NCBI GenBank assembly: GCA_977006965.1
Contig: OZ345371.1
Location: 372,001 to 436,000, forward strand
Direction: 5' to 3'
Source of the DNA: Phymatolithon calcareum
Taxonomy: Eukaryota; Rhodophyta; Florideophyceae; Hapalidiales
DNA length: 64,000 bases
Position 1 is the first letter of the stretch, and the number at the start of each line of letters is the position of its first letter. Shown one piece after another: positions 1-9,941 of this stretch. Position numbers and translations under genes: made by a program. The notes under the pieces were generated by a model. It was given only the letters and a program-made list of their open reading frames with translations, was not told the origin of the DNA and searched no databases.

Positions 1-191
1 AGTATGCATGCTCGTCTCCGTCGTCGTAGGCCAAGAGGATGTCCGGGGGCTTGCCTTGTCGAGACTCAAAACGCTTCGCTCCTTCGTGGTTCTGGTACTG
101 ACAGGGGCTGAATTTTCTCAACGTCGCAGTATACCAACCTTCATCCCGTTTCACGGAGAATTGTTCTCCATGATTCAGGGCGCAGATAAAT

Positions 192-1292
192 TCATGTGAT
201 AATTTTCCGACACTTCCGTCCCTCCATATTTCGACATCGGCTGGTTGTGCTGCAAGCTTCTGTCGCGGTACGCTTCTCCTCTGGATCATCCTTCGCCGAA
301 AAAGGAGTCGTGAAGGTTGAAAACCTGTTACTGGAGCTGTCCTTCTGAATTGGTAGTTGGATCCCATTGTGTGGGAGCGCAAGGATCCCTTTCTCAGACA
401 GATGGTAGGTGCACGAGTCCCTCCACGACCGTACGTTGCGTCTAGAGTTCAACACATTTGTCTGGGATGTGCGAGCCACAGGAGTGTCCGGTAGAACTCG
501 AAGTGCTTTGTCCATGACAAGAGTAGCTTGTATCTCTCCAAAAACTCGCAGGCTGCGCATCCCAGTCATTGACCGGAGCTTGGCAATTGTCGTAGCTTTC
601 AAAAATACGCTAGCCGCTCGAGCCGCTTCGTTCCGAGCGACTTCCACTTGCTTGATGTGGACGTCGAAGCCGTGTACAGCGAGAGCTGATGCACCATATA
701 GCGCAGTTGGCTCGCAGCAGCTCTTACGGAACGCTTCCATCGTTGATAATTCCGCGCCCCAAGATGTTCCGCCGAACGCTCGGATAAGGCGGGACTTGGT
801 CCGGAGTTTCTGGCTCACTTCCCGGCAATGCAATATGAAGCTCAGTCGTTGGTCGAAATGAACTTCGAGGAACTTGTATGTCGCAACTGCGTCTATTGCC
901 TCGCCATCGATATTGACTTTACCGTCAATTATTTGCTGCGGTGAGCGTCTATCTGCAGCAAATCCTAGCACCTTGCATTTTCGAGCGTTCATCTTGATGC
1001 GCAAACGACTGCATAAACCGGAGAGTATCTGGGCAGCCTCATTGAGCTTTGAGATGACGTCATCGCAAGTTCTGCAGGTGTCATGGAAGCTAGTGTCGTC
1101 CGCGAAACTAAGTTGAACGAGGTCCTCAAGACGTACATCTAAGTCTAATATGTATAAGTTCCAAAGATTTGGCGACAACGAGCTCGCCCGCATCCGAGCA
1201 CACGCGACCGACCGACAGTGTTGATGTGTCGCCCCCGGGCTCGACAATCCGTCAAATACGAATGCATCCAGCACAGCATATTTGGAGGGCAA
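192..1292 (-). pseudogene. LINE reverse transcriptase, 3' half (family E), degenerate
   Basis: This is the C-terminal half of a non-LTR retrotransposon reverse transcriptase, the enzyme that copies element RNA at the target site. The 366-codon frame holds a palm remnant (SPNLWNLYI) followed by the catalytic FADD box (LSFADDTSF, about residues 62-70). A thumb/connection region follows, with the YGAS and R.EAAR..SVF pattern seen in I/Jockey-type elements. The first 30 or so residues do not match a reverse transcriptase: the fingers and the GVPQGS box are missing, so the element is 5' truncated or rearranged. No RNase H follows in frame. It is clearly different from LINE families A, B and C elsewhere in the window. 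The long frame could mean a young remnant, but without the N-terminal half it cannot be functional. Confidence 0.75.
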
Positions 1293-1299
1293 TTAAGGT

Positions 1300-1954
1300 C
1301 CGCCATTTTGCAAGCAACGCTCTATTACCTACGATTTTTATTGAACCTATCAGCTGCGCATGTCTGCCGCCAGGGAGTCAACGACGGATTTGTGGTTTAT
1401 GTCTTATTACTGGTCTCCGATAGAGCGTGGTTGATCAAAGTGAGTGAATCACTCCAATCATTGCCCGATATGGCACCGATATGTATAGTCGACTGCAAAA
1501 CCTTCGGCAAGGCTTGTCACCGTTGCGCAAAGGGTGAAATCACTTTCTGTCACACAACGATGATTTGCTATAGTAAGTTTGCTGTATATGTTACGCTTCC
1601 CGGAGTTTCAAGGTGAAGGAGAAAGGTGGGAATGATTGTAGCGTTGGGCTCTGGAGAGGGTGAGATGCTAGATCGCCCCCCCCCCATTTCGGCGGTGCTT
1701 CCTTTATTCTTTATGAGTAGTAATCGGCTATATTCTCTGTTTTAAAATAATAATGGCTGTACGAAGACCCCAGAGCTCTGTTAATCACAAGACCAGCATT
1801 AGCAAAACACATTATTTGAGTAGATGCAGATTGGGAAGTCTAAGTTATCGCGTTAACGTCCATTCAGCTTACCTCAAGTTTCCTCGCGTTTCCTTGACGC
1901 GCGGAAGAGCATGGCACTGCACTAGCGTACAAGCGACTGAAGACCAATGTTCTC
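1300..1954. other. Unassigned stretch
   Basis: Short open frames only. There is a C homopolymer near 1675-1686 followed by a plain AT-richer segment. I recognise no coding or repeat homology to the rest of the window until SD1 begins near 1955. Confidence 0.5.
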
Positions 1955-2319
1955 AAATGATGGAGGCAACGTATACCATTCCTCACTTTTGTAACTTTAC
2001 GTTTTGCGGAATTAATATGGGTATTTGCCACTCAGTGCCTATCACTGTATTACGAAAAGGGACCTCGATGGGGCTACACACCAGCGCCTTTTACCGAGCT
2101 GGGCACAAACTTGCGAAGCCATCACACTGATGCACACCAAATACTGCCGACTTTGAACGTCGTCGAGGCAGTACGACATCTCACGCGGTCAGCAGCTGGC
2201 GGTACGAATCAAACCGGGGTTTCGCCTTGAGCTTACGTCCCACATCCCAGACCAAGCGCGCTGCGGTTTTAAGGCAATCTGCGGTTAATTCAGCAAAAAG
2301 CGTGGGGAAGTGCAGGGGT

Positions 2320-3758
2320 CTATGAATACGCTGTCGCCTGCGAGGTAGAACCGATGGAGTTCATACTTCCGCAGTTCCCTAAGCCTTCCCTGCCGATGGT
2401 GGGCCAAATGCAGGATGCATCGGATCTTCTCAATGCGGGTCCCGTTGCATCGGCCGGAATGGAGGAGCCTTTTTGTCCAGGAATTTCGCATGCAGGTTTG
2501 CGGTCCGCAAGAGCCACGTCACGACAAGTCGTCGCGGACGTCGCATTGCGGCGCGTCGATGAACCGGATACTGCTGAATGCGGGTAGAGCGCACAGGCGT
2601 CGAGCCATTTTGTGGCGTTGGCCGCTGCGGCTTCAGCGGCAATCAATTCGCCATCCTCAAAAGAGTGCACCGAGATCGTTGGCATAGTTTCCTTGCTCAC
2701 CAAGGGACTTTTTTTTTTTTTCCTTTCAAGTTTATTTAAAAGCCCCACAGACTTCCGAAGATATGGGCAAGGCTTCCTCTGATGCTACCTACCTTTGTGT
2801 AGCTCACAAAACGTCCACCAGAATGGCGGACGGGAAAACTCAGGACTCAAAGTAGTCCTATTTCAGTCCTCTACGGGATTGTTGGTGCTTGGTCTCGACC
2901 ACTTTTTGTCTTGCCTTCTGCGGATTAATACAAGCCTTCTTCGGTCTCCATGCGTTCTATGAGTGTCTTGCTAAAGAGTAAGAGCTCATCCAGCGCCTTT
3001 TCTGTTTCCAGTCGTTTTTCTCCTTCAAGTTCGTACCCTGCTAACGTGCGTTCAAGGGTTTCCATATGCTCTCTGGCTCTGGTGCCGAATTCTTCAGTCA
3101 TACTTGTTGTTGACACCTGTGGGAATCTGCCGCAGGCATACTGCAGCGCTAGTTGTCTGTGCTTCACCTTGGGGAACTTGAGGATTGCCGGCAATTCTCT
3201 TGTCTTGTCGTACGGTATCTTTCTTTTCCGCTTCGATTCTAGGCGGTCTCCTTCCATTTCCAGAAATTTCGATCGAAGTGTTTGCGACGATTGGTTCCCC
3301 ATGAGGCGCTCGAAGAAGAGTGAAGAGTTGCAGAGGGAGTTGGCACTGCTGCGATCTCCCTCTTGAACCGCTTCCCTCCGAGCGACGTAATTCTTTCAAA
3401 GTTACCAGAGGTGGTCTTCGAAGCACAGTGCGCGGCGTCCGATGTACATGACGCGTGAGATTGCACGCAGTCGAGGTAGAGTTCGCTCTTTACAGTGGCC
3501 GTAGCCTCTGAAGGCGATATATGTGCGGCGCTGATCGCAGTTGGTCGTGAGGGGAGCGGAACACGGCAGCGTTTGGCAAAAAAATTCTATCGGATTTGCA
3601 ATTACGGCCCTACTGCATGCACCGGAGGTTGCGACCAAAGTGAATGAAGTCAATGTTATGTACTGCATGTCGAAGGCGGCAGAAAGCTGGCAATGTCGCT
3701 GCTGCGTGTTTGAAATGACAGGTGGAATATAAACTATTGCATTCGACGCTGTTACCAC
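2320..3758 (-). pseudogene. SD1 protein X, copy 1, split by LINE insertion
   Basis: This is the broken paralogue of the 238-aa frame at 59940-60656. The upstream part lies in frames between 3758 and about 3293: ATSGACSRAVIANP, then SGNFERIT..GGKRFKREI. The downstream part lies at 2320-2706, where KETMPTISVHSFEDGELIAA matches KETMLTISVRSFDNDELIAA of copy 3. The two halves are separated exactly by the LINE-A tail, so the insertion broke the frame. Frame changes near 3400-3480 add further damage. The function of protein X is unknown and I recognise no domain. Confidence 0.55.
2710..3292 (-). mobile_element. LINE-A1: 5'-truncated 3' end with poly(A)
   Basis: The minus strand encodes the last 120 or so residues of the LINE-A protein (ORF 2925-3302). 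It carries the blocks KIPYDKTRELPAILKFP, LALQYACGRFPQVSTT and EKALDELLLFSKTLIE, which match the C-terminus of the 585-aa protein at 9942-11699. A 3' UTR of about 200 bp follows, ending in a T run at 2710-2722 (poly(A) on the element strand). The element is inserted inside SD1 copy 1, with its 5' edge near 3292. I could not identify a convincing target-site duplication, so a small target deletion may have accompanied insertion. Confidence 0.85.
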
Positions 3759-4199
3759 TGCCCGCGGTTCACGCTTTCTTCTTCTTTCATGCGCGTTGTG
3801 GATTGGTCACGAAGCTACGTGAGGTACCCTTTTCGCAAAAAAGGCGCGGAAATGTTCAGCTTCTGTGCGGAGGGTCGCAGACGGTGCATGTCCTTTCGGC
3901 GCAACGCGTCGTTGTCCGCAACTGTAAACGCAATATTTTAGATATTTGACCACACCCCGTTTCTCGCACAGCATCCAGGACCCCTTGGCGAGCATGTGTT
4001 GATACGGTTTTTAACCACTCCACCGCATATGCTCGAAGGGAGGTAGATTTTGGTAGAACATGCACGCGCTGCCTTAAAAGTTAGCCGAGGCGTCGCTAAA
4101 TGCGTTGGTAACTTTCGAACTGCAACTCTGCTTCTTCTGCATGCCAAGAATTCTTTGAGGAGAAGGTGACCTGGTGCCTCCCACACAAAATCCCAATCA

Positions 4200-5165
4200 T
4201 TTCGAAGAATAAATTATCATGCCAATATCAGTAATGCCTTGCATGTTTTTCGATCGCCGGATAGATTTCTCCCCATGCACCATGAATAAGGACAGGCCAA
4301 CATAACGGGGGATAGCAAATGAATGAGAGATGTAAGAGGACCAGGCCCGAGGGCGCCCAAAGAAGATTAGCACCCGTCAGAAGCTGCAATCCACCGCTTC
4401 TAAACACCTCATGCCTTTCATAGAGCGCCCGGTAGATCACAACAGCAACACCCACTAGAAGAGCGCATTGGTTGCATTCGCGAATTCATAGCGCAATTTG
4501 CATGCGACAATGTTCGCCACGCACTTCTGAAAATCAGGTCAACAACGACCATGTTCTTGGAATAGACCCACACGCATACGTGCACGACTGCTCGTTCAGT
4601 GACCGCTGCGACCGCCGTTCGCACCAAAGGCACCAGATACCAAAGCAAGGCAAAGGCAATCACCCACGGTCAGCGCAATACTTTCAGAATGCTGCAAGAC
4701 AGCTGTGTAGGCCGAATTCAGAATATCGCAGAACGTAACAATCTCGCAGGTGCGCTTCGCGCCTCGTCGGTTGTTCAACCTGAGTTATCAATATTCGTTG
4801 CGAAGCAGACGCAGAAGGAAGGTGGATTCCACGCCCATGCATCCACGTTTGAAGCATCTTCTCAGCCGTTCCATAATTCCAATTCGTGCGTTCTTCCTGG
4901 AGCTTTGCAGTTCCAGGTTCATCCCATCGCTCGGATGCACCTCATGCCAATAGCCTTCGATGAACAGGGATGTCGCAAAACTTATCCAAAGTGCTTCGTT
5001 ACAGACACGACTTTGGATGGCGCAAATTACCCGCACGGATCGCCGCACAGGGCCAACTCGGTTCTCGTTCGCTTACAGGGCAGACAAAAGTGCCGATATC
5101 AGTAGCCATCAGGCCATCGGAATCTTGCCCATGGCGGTTCGTAGCAGAAATGACTTGCGGTGACA
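4200..5165 (-). pseudogene. SD1 hydrophobic region Y, copy 1 (broken)
   Basis: Minus-strand frames in this part of SD1 are hydrophobic and partly conserved between copies. LWISFATSLFIEGYWHEVHP (4788-5048) matches LWISFATSLVIEGYWHEMHP at 31219-31479. APSGLVLLHLSFICYP (4228-4455) matches APSGLLLLHL in copy 2. Frames change several times, so no complete protein can be read. The plus strand also holds a 168-aa frame (4599-5105) that is conserved in all three copies, so the coding strand is not settled. The region may once have encoded a membrane protein. No family is recognised. Confidence 0.35.
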
Positions 5166-5225
5166 CAGGCTTCTAGAACGAATTGCCGCTTAAAGATGCT
5201 CATGTTTTAGCGGCGAACATGGCTA

Positions 5226-5299
5226 TCATACGCCGGAAAGCTTAGTTTCGTTGTGTTGAAATGTCTAATGATATCCACCTTGATGGCCTGAATGATTTA
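5226..5299. other. Short junction between SD1 and R
   Basis: Nothing is recognised between the end of SD1 similarity and the start of R similarity. Confidence 0.4.
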
Positions 5300-5323
5300 C
5301 CAGAATACTTGAAAGAGAAGAAA

Positions 5324-5355
5324 AGTAGATTATTATTTTAAAATAAAAATCTACT
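5324..5355. repeat. 32-bp near-perfect palindrome (R start)
   Basis: Two 16-nt arms, 5324-5339 and 5340-5355, are complementary except for one mismatch, with no spacer. R copy 2 has a shorter version at about 52963-52991 with 10-nt arms, so the fold is kept although the sequence drifted. Confidence 0.8.
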
Positions 5356-5357
5356 CC

Positions 5358-5389
5358 TCTTCAAGAACTTTTTGAAAAGTTCTTGAAGA
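5358..5389. repeat. 15-bp inverted repeat, 2-nt spacer
   Basis: The arm TCTTCAAGAACTTTT at 5358-5372 and its exact complement at 5375-5389 are separated by TG. It sits 2 bp after the palindrome at 5324-5355, so the two form a tandem pair of hairpins. Confidence 0.85.
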
Positions 5390-6079
5390 AACTACGCATT
5401 ACCCCTGCTCCCGGGCTATATATGCTCAAGCGCTTGAAAGTGAGACATCCTGCCTGCTAGCAGCCTCCGCAACGAAGTCACATTCCTACCGTTCCCTTGG
5501 AAAAAGCCATGTGGAAATCCGCAACGATTTGTCGGCTTTTTGCGAGCAACAAATTGTGGATGAAGCGCCTAAGGGAGAAAATACAGAACACCCTAAACTA
5601 CCAAAAACAAGTCATAGATTTGTAGTAATCACGAAGAATCTAAACAACTTTCAATGGAAGAGCATGCATCCCTATTACGTCCACTTGTAGTTCAACGCGC
5701 TGCGCAAGACGTACGAGTTCTTATGAAGCAAGGGGTTTGACCCGTATTCGCGAAGCTGTCCAAGTCTATATGAAGAAAAATCCATATGGCCTGTCGGCAT
5801 GCATATTTCGAACTGCTTTTGTGGTTAGATTCGCAAAATAAGGGCAGATAAATTTTGAAAGTTACTTTCTTTTTTGTTCCAAGCTCTCTAGTCCGCTCTT
5901 CGTTCGAACACCTTAGCCAGTTGGTCGTGAAGTAGCTCCGCACGGCATGAAGCAAGATATGAGCTTTGGGGTAATCCCGTCCCACGTCCAACACATTTAG
6001 CAATCATTCCTGTATTTACCTCCTGCATAGCGCACAAACGAGCCCTGCAAAATTTGCGTAGCCGACGTGAAATTGCCCG

Positions 6080-6700
6080 CAAAATCAGTGGAAGGCCTTC
6101 AAAGTATCCTAGATCTAACCTCGGAGTGGGCGCAGAGAAATGGTATGGTGTAGAACTCTGTGAAAGACGTAATTCTTTGGACCAAGGACACGGCAGGTCA
6201 TAGCTTCCGGCTCACGGGGCGGCGGTAAAATACCTCCGGGTAAAACTAACGGAACAGGGAGTTTCAGACACCAAACTAACAGACAGGATCAAGAAATCCA
6301 AAACTGTGCTTGGATATCTCCGACGGCTAGGCATATTTACTATTAGTGTCCTCCCGCGAGGGAGATTAGGCTGAACAAATCTCTTGTGCAGTCAAGATGG
6401 GAATATATTCTACATCTCACACGCTGCACCGCGAACGTGGAGTCGGAAGTCAGGAAAGTTGAATCTATGTTCTTCAGGCAAATCCTTGGAAAACCAGGAA
6501 AAAGAAGATTGGACAGGTGCAGGGCCATTTGTCGCATACTAGAACCCGAGGGAAGAAGAGACGTACTTGCAAGACGCTTTGTGCAGAGATTGATAAGAGG
6601 ACGCGATGCTCTGATATCTGGTCCAACAACAGATATCGCGAACAAGGAACGTTTAGAAGCGTAGAAAGATATAGTCCACGCGAGATTGAATGACTTCCTG
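6080..6700 (+). pseudogene. LINE reverse transcriptase C-terminal fragment
   Basis: Plus-strand frames read SILDLTSEWAQRNGM (the region after FADD). After frame changes they read SRWEYILHLTRCTANVESEV, VESMFFRQILGKPGKRRLDR and FVQRLIRGRDAL (ORF 6386-6664). These match the same blocks of LINE-A and LINE-C (for example RWEYAMHLTPWTENV). Several stops and frameshifts make it an old relic. Its end near 6700 runs into the sequence next to the hairpin at 6967-7006. Confidence 0.75.
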
Positions 6701-6966
6701 TGTGAAGCTGCAAACGAAACGACAGCTACGACAAACGTCAAGAAATACCAAAGAAACAAGATACTGGAGGCCGCAGAGGCAGGGCTCTTAACAATGCTAT
6801 TGGTTAGCATTGCCAGACTTCTGACAATACCCATTGCCCATTTCGCTCGCGCTAAGATATCAATGGGCATTGCAATGGCTGCCGCCGCGACAATAGGATT
6901 TGCAATGCTTCCAGGAACCGCAATGAACATTCAAACTCGTCAACTTTAGACTCAGTGAACGGTTCT

Positions 6967-7006
6967 GTACCGGCTCGTGCAGTAATTTTACTGCACGAGC
7001 CGGTAC
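6967..7006. repeat. Perfect 19-bp inverted repeat, 2-nt spacer
   Basis: The arm 6967-6985 (starts GTACCGGCTCGTGCAG) and the arm 6988-7006 are exact reverse complements around TT. The hairpin lies at the edge of the recognisable hAT transposase sequence (7007-7080), where homology stops, and may mark a rearrangement junction. Confidence 0.9.
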
Positions 7007-7094
7007 TGCACAGCAGTAAGATGCAATAGCTGCAACGTAGTAAGTGTTGTTACACGACCACCCATCGTACATCACGGCGCCTTGTGTGCCGGGG

Positions 7095-8214
7095 GGGGGG
7101 GGGGGAAATTGTAGGTTTTTATTTTAGAAGCCCTCAACGCCGGTATTCACCAACACCAGAGCAGCTTCCCGTTCATACTGCCATCTCATTACCCAATCAG
7201 ATCACATTACACTATCATTTCTTCTAACATATGGATTTCCAAGGCTAAAAGTTTGTCAATCGCCGTTTTCGTCCCTTTTTCCCAAGATTCTTCTGCTCTT
7301 GGACTTCTCAAATGTCGTTGTAGAGTTTTCAGATTCTCTTCCGCGACCTCGTTGAAATGTTCAATGTACGACTCTGCTCTTCGTGGTGGGAAGCGGCCAA
7401 AGAACCACTTAACTGCTAGGAGTCGGTGTTTCCTGGATCGAATTTGGAGTACAGGGCTTACTTTCTCCTTAGTATCGACAGTAATTTTTCTCTCTTTTTC
7501 TTCTTCCTTTTCAATCCATTCCTGTCGTCGGCGGTTGCTCTCGTGCTTGTGGGTCACCAGCCCTCGTACGGCTCGCTCGGTACTGCCTCTTAGGAGCTCA
7601 TGCTCCTGCAGATAGCGGATATCCCTCTCTGCTTGCTTTATGTCCCCTTCTTTTCCTGCGTAATTTGCTTCCTTCTCGATTTCGTCCTTCCCTCGTATAA
7701 GCCTCTGTGCGAAGTGCTCTCCGAGTTGCGCTCTTCTTATCTTTGGTGGAGTAATTCTGCAGAGGGCTCGCATTCGGGCGTGCAATCGTTTCGCATAGTT
7801 ACCGAAGGCAACAGAGTAGAACAGACCCTCCGCTTGGTTGATCTGCGCTTCAACTGAGTTTGTCCATGGTGTGAGGTGTATCGCGTACTCCCATCTGCAT
7901 TGCACAAGAGCCTTGTACATTGCTATGTTCTTGGTAGTAGCTAGTCCTTGCGCTTGGACTCCCAGGTCTTTTAGTCCCATGATGATTCCCTTCGCGGCGT
8001 TTATGCGCTTTAGTGTTGCGTGGTGGGTTACTCCCGTGTTGTCGATCGTGGTTCCCAGGTATTCCAGTAGGCGGGTTTCGTGGAGCTCCTGGCCTGAGAG
8101 CCGAAACTTGCGTTTGAATAATCCAGGATAGATAAGCACTTCGCTTTTTCCTTTCTAGTGTTCCATGTCATTCCATTTTCTGTGGCCCAGCTCGTCGCCG
8201 TATCCAAAAGCCAT
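7095..8214 (-). mobile_element. LINE-C1, 5'-truncated, with 15-bp TSD
   Basis: The insertion is flanked by perfect copies of CGCCTTGTGTGCCGG at 7080-7094 and 8215-8229. The element reads on the minus strand and its 3' tail is a run of C (the G run ending at 7107 on the plus strand) rather than poly(A). It starts just downstream of the FADD box. A close copy lies in the opposite orientation at 18165-19330. The target is the hAT-1 transposase frame, which is in register across the duplication. The truncated 5' end and the TSD are typical of target-primed reverse transcription. Confidence 0.93.
7207..8139 (-). pseudogene. LINE-C1 reverse transcriptase C-terminal frame
   Basis: This 310-codon frame is the part of the LINE-C protein after the catalytic palm. 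It includes LLEYLGTTIDNTGVTHHATL, the conserved CRWEYAIHLTPWTNSVEAQI, a lysine/glutamate-rich coiled region, and a C-terminal block with FFGRFPPRRAESYIEHF. In the first codons of the element a one-base deletion relative to the copy at 18165-19330 puts WNTKKGKSEVLIYPG out of frame, so the open frame begins at an internal Met. It lacks the fingers and FADD, so it cannot act as a polymerase. The intact C-terminus makes it a useful reference for the nonsense-mutated second copy. Confidence 0.8.
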
Positions 8215-8904
8215 CGCCTTGTGTGCCGGATAGCTCATCAGCAATTCGCTTTTCAACGAGTATCACGAGTTGAAAGATAACTCAAGTGACAGTCAATGGC
8301 GCCAGGCTGACGGTATACCTAGAAATCTTGCGCAGATCAGGATCTTGTACCATTGATATCGAAACATTCTTCATCACCATTAGTCGGATGTACGCGTACA
8401 TGGCTAGGTCGTACGCGGAAAGTGATTTCAACTGAAAATGAGAGCGAATGGTGCCACCGCGCTGTTTAGTCGCACTTAGAGCGTCGTTATACATTCGCAT
8501 GAAGGTCCCATCTTGATCTCTGGCCGTCTTTTCTCGACCATAGCAACTTTTGAGGTGCCCGTAAGGGTTTTTGAACCCAGTATTGTCCAGAAACGATACA
8601 GTATAAATGGAACACGCTGGTTTGGGGCAGCGATAGTGTGGTGTTGGAGAGACCTCGTCGAGGGAACCACCCAAATGCTGACGAATAGCCCTTGTTAAGG
8701 GCACCAAAAGAACAACATTGACCTTTTGTGCTGTCCAGAGGGTTTATTGGTTCTTCCTTGAATGGTAGTGCCTTGTGCTTCAACAAAGTAGGAGGTCAGC
8801 GACTACTTAACGAGTGTTGCAGACAAGTGGGATGCCTGTCGAACAGGCAGGTCATTCAGGACTGTTTGTGAATACATTCGCAGAAAGTCCTGGATGACCC
8901 TTAC

Positions 8905-8946
8905 GTTTAGAAGTAGTGGGTCACATGTGACCCACTACTTCTAAAC
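8905..8946. repeat. Perfect 42-bp palindrome
   Basis: The 21-nt arms 8905-8925 and 8926-8946 are exact reverse complements with no spacer; the centre is GTCACATGTGAC. It lies just upstream of the hAT-1 frame. No repeat of it is seen elsewhere in the window. Confidence 0.93.
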
Positions 8947-9011
8947 CTAAGTGAATTTGAAATAGGTATCGTTAGGCGAAGTACTAAAATAGAGGACCAC
9001 CGCGGAGTCCG

Positions 9012-9167
9012 TTACCCAAAGACGCAGACGACTCCACAATAGGTGAGGTAATCCTTCTCAATTCTGCAGTTGAGCGTTTTGTCATACACCAGACGTCGTT
9101 CCTTGCCGACAAACGGCATCAGTGCTTCAACGACTTCCTTGGGGGTAGCAAGCTTTGGCCTCGGCAT
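9012..9167 (-). CDS. Short 51-aa frame upstream of hAT-1
   Basis: A small ORF starts at 9167 with MPRPKLATPKEVVEALMPF and ends at TAA 9012-9014. It is basic at the N-terminus and has charged, well-mixed composition. It is oriented like the hAT-1 transposase 300 bp downstream. It could be the original N-terminus of that transposase (separated by an intron or decay) or a chance frame. No domain is recognised. Confidence 0.25.
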   Translation of the reverse strand: MPRPKLATPKEVVEALMPFVGKERRLVYDKTLNCRIEKDYLTYCGVVCVFG

Positions 9168-9169
9168 TC

Positions 9170-9900
9170 TCGAAAGAGTCCACACCCGGTAAAACAGGGG
9201 TACAGGTTGGAGAGGCAGTTAACGTTGGCCTTTTAAAAGCGAGGATCTGTTGCTGCTCAATCGACCGATCCAGAGCACTCATTTCTCACTTCGTTACACC
9301 ATCGTGGCACGCTACGGAACCTATTCGTAGTTGCACACGATTAATCTACAGCATTATTACAGCTCAGGACGCGTTAAATGAGCGAACTGCACGGACAAAG
9401 ATAGTGGGACCTGACGTCATCTGGAGTGAGGTTGGCACTTTTTGCAATGGCTCTGTATTCGACGAACCGCATTGGAATCTGCAGTGTACTTGGCTGCAGC
9501 AAAGGCCACTGGGCATTGCAAAATACAATACATTCGAATGCCAATGGATTGGGTAATAGCCCTGCGTGTAGCCACCTTTACTAAAAATGAAAAGCTTTAA
9601 TTGCCTTAAGCAGTCATCTGTTACTAGGCGAGAGGCTGAAGCCCCAGATCCCCAGTCCTCTGGCACGTTACTACGTAATCGGAAAAAGCACTAGCTGAGC
9701 TACATATAAATGGTTTATTGTCTTTAGGATCCATACTCAGAATGTTTATACCACTTTTGAGGTATTATAAAGGAGTGTAAAATCGGTCTAGAGTTAAGGC
9801 ATTACCGGAGGTCTTTCTACGGAGTCTCTCACTTGTAATCCCCGAAGCAAAGAGAAATTAAATGCCACGCACATTTCGAGAACTTGCCACAGTACCGAAA
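9170..9900. other. Unassigned stretch
   Basis: Only short overlapping frames on both strands (longest 133 aa, 9155-9556 +) without recognisable motifs. No similarity to other parts of the window was noticed. Confidence 0.5.
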
Positions 9901-9941
9901 AGTGGCAACCTTGCCCCAGGAAATTCCGGTGCCCCGAAGGA

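Larger units (their letters stand above)
1955..5225 (-). repeat. SD1 copy 1 (low-copy segmental repeat)
   Basis: This segment recurs at 28285-31680 and 59740-62210. Examples of matching stretches are the words around 2310-2410, 28670-28780 and 59880-59990, and around 4900-5160, 31300-31600 and 61860-62150. The copies differ by many substitutions and small indels, so they are old. The strand given is that of the best protein-like frames. In this copy a LINE-A tail (2710-3292) interrupts the segment at a point where the other two copies are continuous. The block is either a duplicated host locus or an unclassified element. Because it keeps its order relative to R, SD2 and SD3, a duplicated locus is more likely. 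Confidence 0.75.
5300..6035. repeat. R repeat, copy 1
   Basis: This is collinear with 52926-53830. Shared words include the palindromic start, TATATGCTCAAGCG near 5420, and the segment around 5690-5800. This copy lacks the LINE-B insertion found at 53329-53488 in copy 2, so it serves as the empty site. The minus strand has a 103-aa frame (5692-6003) and copy 2 has shorter counterparts. No domain is recognised. Confidence 0.7.
7007..8707 (-). pseudogene. hAT-1 transposase, N-terminal part, split by LINE-C1
   Basis: This is the N-terminal part of a hAT DNA-transposon transposase. The 141-aa frame (8282-8707) has a BED-like zinc finger (YRCPKPACSIY then HLKSC, a C-x4-C...H-x3-C pattern). A helix follows that is typical of the family (AMYAYIRLMVMKNVSISMVQ, then DPDLRKISRY). 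A TGA at 8282-8284 interrupts the frame, which continues as LVEKRIADELSGTQG up to the LINE-C1 insertion. On the far side (7080 downward) the same frame resumes with MYDGWSCNNTYYVAAIASYC, the first catalytic-Asp region of hAT enzymes. Everything beyond the hairpin at 6967-7006 is missing. It is inactive because of the stop, the insertion and the loss of the C-terminal two thirds. Confidence 0.75.

Noticed and set aside
1673-1690. C run as the tail of another LINE-C copy
   Set aside because: The flanks have no LINE-C 3' UTR sequence, so it is an ordinary homopolymer.
5692-6003. 103-aa minus frame in R as a gene
   Set aside because: The counterpart in R copy 2 is broken at other positions and no domain is visible.
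8476-8786. Alternative minus frames of 64 and 99 aa over hAT-1
   Set aside because: They overlap the frame with the BED-like finger and hAT helix and lack motifs of their own.
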